Assembly (NCBI GenBank): GCA_964633825.1 | Contig: CAZWHE010000074.1 | Coordinates: 1 to 18,045, forward strand | Direction: 5' to 3' | Origin: CAZWHE01 sp964633825 | GTDB lineage: Bacteria; Planctomycetota; B15-G4; CAYZWU01 | Length of the DNA: 18,045 bases | In this document: piece after piece, positions 13,783 to 18,045 of the stretch | Numbering within the stretch: position 1 is the stretch's first letter | How the letters are laid out: each line of letters begins with the position of its first letter | Translations under genes and position numbers: made by a program | The notes under the pieces: model-generated | Told to the model about the DNA's origin: nothing | Database searches by the model: none | The model's input: the letters and a program-made list of their open reading frames with translations, nothing else

Positions 13783-16746
13783 CATATAGCGAGCGACAAC
13801 GGTCCGGTCCGCTTGGCCGCCTTTCATCAAGGTGCGCCTGCCGTCGGGCCAGCGGATCTCGATTCCGTCGTAATGAACGATGCCGCCGAGACCGAAGTGA
13901 ACCGACCTGATCTGGCGGAAATGACCGGCATGCTGGGTTCCGTGATAGCGCACCAGGGTTCTGCCCCCCGCCTTGAGCTCCACACGCGTTCCGTTCGCAT
14001 AGGGATCGCCGTCCGGTCCGCGGATGAAAACTTTCAGCCAGTGGCCGGCCGGTCCCACACGGGCGAGGTCGTTCCTGTACAGCCTGTCGAATCCCGGAAT
14101 CCGCCTCACCAGGAGATCGAGATCGCCGTCGAGGTCGAGATCGAGCCACGTTCCCCAGCTCAACGAGCTCTCGACCTTCTGCTCGTCGGCGACGCCCAGC
14201 GAGGTGGCCCTGTCACGGAAAAGAGGAACACCGTCTTTCATTCCCTCGTTCACGAGGAGCTGGTCCCGCGCGCAGGAATACCCGAGATAGATGTCGATGT
14301 CGCTGTCCAGGTCGAAATCAACGAGAGCGATCGAAGCGATCATGCTCGACTTCGCGGGCGTGTCTCCCCCGGACCAGACATCGCTGTAACTCCCGTCAGG
14401 CCGGCTGAGAAAAAGAATGGGCGGAATCGTACCGAGCACGACGTCGGGAATTCCGTCTTCGTTCAGGTCGCCGGCCGCGAGCTTGGAACAGGAGTCTCCG
14501 GCTTTCCTGAAACCGATTCCCCACAGCCTGGAATAATCGGTGAAAAGGGGGATCCCCTTCTCGTTCACGCCATCGTTGCGCAGAACCAGAGGGGGGCCGA
14601 ATGCCGAGGCTTCCCCCTCTTCCGGATCCTGGAGAGTGGGCACGAGCATCTTCATGGGGCTGATCTCTTCCATCGAGCCCCCCCCCTGAAGGAGGTCGAG
14701 ATCGCCGTCCCCGTCCAGATCGATCCAGGCCACTCCCATGATTCGATGATGCCGGACGCCCATGGAGGGCAGGGAAAGGGCCGAGGCTTCTCCCGCCTCG
14801 ATGAGGAGAACCTCTCCCTGTTCGTTCCTGTTGTTGAGGAAAAGATAATGGCTCTCGGGCACGGAAGGAGTCGAGTTGCAGACCACCAGGATGTCGGCGT
14901 CGGCGTCGCCGTCCACATCAGCCGTAGAGATGAAGCGCGGCGATCTTTTGTAATCGAGCTCCCGGCTGATGAGACGGTTGTATTTCCCCTGGTGCGAAAG
15001 AGCGGCTTCGATCCTGAAGGAGGGAGATCTTTCCACAAGCATCAGGATATCGAGATTTCCGTCGGCGTTCAGGTCGGTCCAAAGGCACTGTTTCACCTCC
15101 GTCCCCGCTTCGAGGGGTTCGTCGAAGGGGAGCTCGACGGCCACATATTCCCCCTCTCTGAACCGGGCGAGGCGGCACGACCAGCGCGGATTCGGCAGGT
15201 TGGCGAAGGTGCGGGGCGGGAACTCCTTCCCCTGGTAGAGAATGGAAGGCCGCTCATCCGATCCCAGTTCCGAGACCACGGCCGAGGTGAGAAAGAAGGG
15301 TTCCATCTGAAGGAGCGGCGCCACATCGGGCATGGGAAGATCCCTCTGCGTTTCGAGGAGCTCGACGGCGAGCCGGCGGACGCTCCCGGCGGGATCTTCC
15401 TTTTTTATTTTCATTTCCGAGTCCCTGTCCGTGCCGCCCCCCATGAGCGCGAATTTCCTCGCCAGAACGAGATAGCGCTCCGAATCGTTTGAAGCCAGGC
15501 TCCACGCTTCGTCCATGTAGCGGATCTGTTCGGAGCGCGCGATCAACCAGGTGTTGTCCGTTCCGTTCAACAGCTCGTTCAGCCTGTAACTCTTGAGCAC
15601 CGAATAGCCGAAGATCACGCCGAATAAAACGATCAAGGCAAGGAGGGATCCCACGGGAAGCCACGTGTTCCTCGAAACCCAGTGTCCGACGAGAGAGAGC
15701 GCGCCCGGCGGCCGCGTGACCGTTCTCTCGCCCCTCGAAAAGCGCTCCAGGTCTTCGGCAAACGACCGGGCGTCGGCAAAGCGCCGGGCCGGCTTTCTTT
15801 CGATCGCCTTGTGAACCATCGCGGCGAGGTCGGCGGGAACATCGCTGTTCAGGCTCCTGACGGCGGGAGGAAAACCCCTCAGGATCTTTTGAAAAATGGC
15901 CTCCGCCGAGAGCCCGTCGAAGGGGACCTGCAGGGTCAGGGCTTCATAGAGGGTCACGCCGAGGGAAAACACATCGCTCGCCGGCCCGACGGCGCGGCGA
16001 TCGCCCCTGACCTGTTCCGGCGGGCAGTAGAAGGGCGTCCCCAGGAACTCCTTGGTCATGGTCAGCGTGACGGCGTCCTTGTCCCGAGCCAGGCCGAAAT
16101 CGGCCAGCCTCGGCGTTCCCGATTCATCGAGGAGGATGTTGGAAGGCTTGACATCCCGGTGAATGATGCCGTGGCTGTGGATATAAGCAAGCCCCCGTGC
16201 GACGCGGGCGATCAGGCCCGCGATCACGGCCGGGTCGCGCCGGACCAGGTCCTCCCGCTCCATGCGCCAGCTCTCGATAATCCGGTCGAAGCTCTTGCCG
16301 GAAATATAATCCATCACGTAATAGGGCGATCCCGCCATCTCGCCCGCCTCGCGGATCGCCACCACGTTGGGATGATCGAGCTTCTTCAGGGTCTCGGCCT
16401 CGCGCAGAAAGCGGGACCGGGTCCGCTCGCGCGCCGTATAAAGGCCGGGCAGAAACTTCATGGCGAGCGGTTCGAGATCTCCGGGAAGCTCAACGAGGTA
16501 GACAACGCCCATGGCGCCGCGGCCGATCTCGCGAAGCACTGTGTAGCGGCCGATCCGCTGACCCGCAAGGGGCGGGAGAAAGGCCGGTTTCAGGGCCGTC
16601 AGGGCCCCGGACAAGGCATTGAGCCTCTTGAGGAGCTCTTCCTCGATGCCGGGATAGAGGGTGACGAACTCGGCCGGCGCCGGCGCAAGCCCCCTCTCTT
16701 TGAGATCGAGAAAGTGGATGACGGCGTCTTCGACATTCTGGTTCAA
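13774..16746 (-). CDS. Transmembrane Hanks-type Ser/Thr kinase with extracytoplasmic FG-GAP repeats and UnbV domain
   Basis: A 990-residue receptor-like kinase. The kinase domain (about 68-335) is complete: Gly loop IGRGAMGVVY (74-83), Lys97 in LAMKF, a Glu at 116/118 in helix C, HRDVKPSN (196-203), DFG (216-218), GTPFYCPPE (236-244). It should be active. One membrane helix (about 363-384) follows. The outer part has FG-GAP/VCBS calcium-loop repeats near 558, 610, 676, 760, 810 and 869 (for example DLDGDGDLDLL). The end (about 895-985) is an ASPIC/UnbV domain containing EIRWPDGRR. The start is TTG at 16746: AGGAG (16753-16757) overlaps the stop of the sigma-factor gene and lies 6 nt upstream, which indicates translational coupling. 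The likely role is to sense an envelope signal and control the partner sigma factor (inference from context). Confidence 0.93.
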   Translation of the reverse strand: MNQNVEDAVIHFLDLKERGLAPAPAEFVTLYPGIEEELLKRLNALSGALTALKPAFLPPLAGQRIGRYTVLREIGRGAMGVVYLVELPGDLEPLAMKFLPGLYTARERTRSRFLREAETLKKLDHPNVVAIREAGEMAGSPYYVMDYISGKSFDRIIESWRMEREDLVRRDPAVIAGLIARVARGLAYIHSHGIIHRDVKPSNILLDESGTPRLADFGLARDKDAVTLTMTKEFLGTPFYCPPEQVRGDRRAVGPASDVFSLGVTLYEALTLQVPFDGLSAEAIFQKILRGFPPAVRSLNSDVPADLAAMVHKAIERKPARRFADARSFAEDLERFSRGERTVTRPPGALSLVGHWVSRNTWLPVGSLLALIVLFGVIFGYSVLKSYRLNELLNGTDNTWLIARSEQIRYMDEAWSLASNDSERYLVLARKFALMGGGTDRDSEMKIKKEDPAGSVRRLAVELLETQRDLPMPDVAPLLQMEPFFLTSAVVSELGSDERPSILYQGKEFPPRTFANLPNPRWSCRLARFREGEYVAVELPFDEPLEAGTEVKQCLWTDLNADGNLDILMLVERSPSFRIEAALSHQGKYNRLISRELDYKRSPRFISTADVDGDADADILVVCNSTPSVPESHYLFLNNRNEQGEVLLIEAGEASALSLPSMGVRHHRIMGVAWIDLDGDGDLDLLQGGGSMEEISPMKMLVPTLQDPEEGEASAFGPPLVLRNDGVNEKGIPLFTDYSRLWGIGFRKAGDSCSKLAAGDLNEDGIPDVVLGTIPPILFLSRPDGSYSDVWSGGDTPAKSSMIASIALVDFDLDSDIDIYLGYSCARDQLLVNEGMKDGVPLFRDRATSLGVADEQKVESSLSWGTWLDLDLDGDLDLLVRRIPGFDRLYRNDLARVGPAGHWLKVFIRGPDGDPYANGTRVELKAGGRTLVRYHGTQHAGHFRQIRSVHFGLGGIVHYDGIEIRWPDGRRTLMKGGQADRTVVARYMAE

Positions 16747-16755
16747 CAGCGGCTC

Positions 16756-17334
16756 CTAGTCGCTCAGGTCCCGGCCCAGGGCGGCCAGCGCTTCCATGTA
16801 GTATCTCCTCGCCGTAACGGGAGAAACGCCGATCGCATCTCCCAGCTCCCTCCAGGACAGCCTTCCATACTCCCTGTAGAGGATGGCGCGGCGCTGTTTG
16901 TCCGGAAGCTGGTCGAGCCCTCCCATGACCTTTTCCATGGCGTCCCTTTCCAGGGCCGTGTTCCCGGGATCGTTTCCCTTGCCGGCCGGTTCCGGAACGT
17001 TCGATGCGTCCAGTCTTGTTTCCTGCTTCAGATCCCGCCGCTGTCTGGTCGAGTGTCTGATCAGGTCGATCAGGGCCCTCTCGGTTGCCGTGCATATCCA
17101 GGAAAAGAATGACCCTTCGTTCCGATACTCAAAATGATCCACGCTCTTGAGGACCCGGATCATGGCTTCCTGAACCACGTCTCCCGTGTCGTAACGAGGC
17201 CTCATGGCGGCAGGCAGGCAGCGGTGCACTACGATACAGACGCGATCGTAATAGCGCTGGATGAGACGGTCCAGGGCTTTCAAATCGCCGTCCCTGTAGT
17301 TTCTCAACAAATCTTGTGTCGAAGCCGGATCCAA
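16756..17334 (-). CDS. ECF-type RNA polymerase sigma factor
   Basis: This 192-residue protein has sigma region 2 at about 20-100 (DVVQEAMIRVLKSV and FFSWICTATERALIDLIR) and region 4 at about 133-186. Region 4 carries the helix-turn-helix LSWRELGDAIGVSPVTARRYY. There is no region 3, as expected for ECF factors. The start is TTG at 17334 with CAGGA (17343-17347) 8 nt upstream; no in-frame ATG fits the conserved N-terminus. The stop is 9 nt before the kinase start. ECF factors encoded beside Ser/Thr kinases instead of anti-sigma factors are a known arrangement, in which phosphorylation is thought to set activity. No ECF-type promoter could be identified with confidence in the 117 bp upstream. 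Confidence 0.93.
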   Translation of the reverse strand: MDPASTQDLLRNYRDGDLKALDRLIQRYYDRVCIVVHRCLPAAMRPRYDTGDVVQEAMIRVLKSVDHFEYRNEGSFFSWICTATERALIDLIRHSTRQRRDLKQETRLDASNVPEPAGKGNDPGNTALERDAMEKVMGGLDQLPDKQRRAILYREYGRLSWRELGDAIGVSPVTARRYYMEALAALGRDLSD

Positions 17335-17395
17335 GATTTCAATCCTGAAAAGCGGTTTCCATCGCTCGAAGGCGTCATTCCGCTCGTTATCGAAT

Positions 17396-17460
17396 CTACC
17401 GGGCTCTTCCCGGTCTACCGGGCTCTTCCCGGTCTACCGGGCTCTTCCCGGTCTACCGGG
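17396..17460 (-). repeat. 19-bp tandem repeat forming three hairpins after the FG-GAP gene
   Basis: Three full copies plus a partial fourth of the 19-bp unit TCTACCGGGCTCTTCCCGG run from 17395 to about 17461. Each copy holds a 6-bp stem, ACCGGG-ctctt-CCCGGT (17398-17414, 17417-17433, 17436-17452). The first copy on the minus strand contains the gene's last Arg codon and TAG stop. Because 19 is not a multiple of three, the repeated TAGs (17453, 17434, 17415, 17396) close all three frames. No T-run follows, so a standard intrinsic terminator is not indicated. A 3'-end barrier or processing site between this gene and the sigma gene is plausible. Confidence 0.88.
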
Positions 17461-18045
17461 CAAGATAGAGCCAAACATTGCCGCTGCTCTTTCTCTCTCC
17501 CGTATCAGGATCCTTGGAAGAACTATAATTACCCACAAGAAGATCGAGCTTCCCGTCGCTGTTCCAATCGGCGACATCGATGCGGGCCCTGATCCCCACA
17601 TCGATTTCCTTTCCGCCCGCCTCGAGCGGCTTGCCGGAGATGAACCGGGGCTTCTTGTCCGTCCCTTTGTTGGGATAGAATAAAACCCGGCCCTTCTCGC
17701 TGCCGACGAGAAGATCCCTCTTCCCGTCTTTATCCCAATCCACGAGATATGGAGAAGGCCTGGAAGGGAAAGATCCTTCTTCCGGGGTGATCACCTCGGG
17801 ATCCCCAAAGAGAGGAGATCCCTTTCCCCCTTTGTTCAGGTAGAGAAGGAATTCACCGCGCGAGTGGCCGACGAGGATGTCGAGTCGACCGTCGCCGTTC
17901 CAATCGGCGACGTGGATCTTGGAATATTTATCCGCCTTCTTGGGATTGCCGGGTATGGTTTTGGCGAGCTCGTACTTGCCGTCCACTTTCTCGTATTCTT
18001 TCTTCATGGCATAGATCGGCTTCCCATTGGCCTCGATCTTCTTTC
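17453..18045 (-). CDS. FG-GAP/VCBS-repeat protein (5' end outside the window)
   Basis: The reading frame is open to the window edge. The ATG at 18007 sits inside continuous coding sequence (upstream codons read KKIEANGKPIYA), so it is probably internal. The visible 197 residues contain three FG-GAP/VCBS repeats: VADWNGDGRLDILVG, LVDWDKDGKRDLLVG and VADWNSDGKLDLLVG. Each carries a D-x-(N/K)-x-D-G calcium-loop motif and is followed by a strand such as FLLYLNKG or VWLYLAR. Proteins of this kind are usually exported and bind ligands or calcium in propeller-like folds. The signal peptide and any further domains lie outside the window. The gene is upstream of, and on the same strand as, the ECF sigma/kinase pair, whose kinase carries the same repeat type on its outer side. 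Confidence 0.88.
   Translation of the reverse strand, partial: KKIEANGKPIYAMKKEYEKVDGKYELAKTIPGNPKKADKYSKIHVADWNGDGRLDILVGHSRGEFLLYLNKGGKGSPLFGDPEVITPEEGSFPSRPSPYLVDWDKDGKRDLLVGSEKGRVLFYPNKGTDKKPRFISGKPLEAGGKEIDVGIRARIDVADWNSDGKLDLLVGNYSSSKDPDTGERKSSGNVWLYLAR

Noticed and set aside
13813..17112. Two long plus-strand ORFs opposite the kinase and sigma genes
   Set aside because: They are shadows of the strongly supported minus-strand genes, without recognisable domains or ribosome-binding sites.

Overview
The window is about 18 kb of fairly GC-rich bacterial DNA. Intergenic stretches are markedly AT-richer, most clearly 4823-5263. No rRNA, tRNA, CRISPR array, transposase or phage gene is visible. 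Many products are exported: Sec, lipoprotein and Tat signals, FG-GAP/VCBS repeats, an ASPIC/UnbV domain, and an ECF sigma factor beside a Hanks-type kinase. This repertoire suits an uncultured Gram-negative lineage of the Planctomycetota/Acidobacteriota or a related candidate-phylum type. That placement is inference from gene content only; no marker gene fixes the phylum.

Layout. (1) 1-720, minus: an exported protein with two PepSY-like domains joined by Asp/Glu-rich linkers, cut by the window edge. Divergent from it is a 49-residue zinc-ribbon protein (937-1086). (2) 1159-4822: two convergent GT-C (PMT/ArnT-like) membrane glycosyltransferases. Their last ten codons and stops lie inside a perfect 67-bp inverted repeat (2868-2934 / 3086-3152), so both proteins end in the same peptide. 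(3) 5264-7045: a secreted protein made of about 14 repeats of ~38 residues, sharing a bidirectional terminator with the next, convergent operon. (4) 9631-7142, minus: a RidA-family lipoprotein followed by an exported transglutaminase-like protein. Divergent from this is an SLC12-type APC transporter (9766-12318). Convergent with the transporter is a Tat-exported class V PLP enzyme (13734-12340). (5) 18045-13774, minus: the 3' part of an FG-GAP protein gene, then an ECF sigma factor and a transmembrane Ser/Thr kinase with an extracytoplasmic FG-GAP plus UnbV sensor, the last two translationally coupled.

How the genes may work together. The sigma/kinase pair is the clearest functional unit, an envelope-sensing regulator. 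An FG-GAP protein upstream shares the repeat type of the kinase's outer domain. The RidA lipoprotein, Tat-PLP enzyme and amino-acid/cation transporter sit side by side and suggest, as a hypothesis only, amino-acid or enamine chemistry outside the cytoplasm. The two glycosyltransferases probably act on lipid-linked sugars at the membrane. A recurring peculiarity is short tandem duplications (15-19 bp) at or near gene ends.
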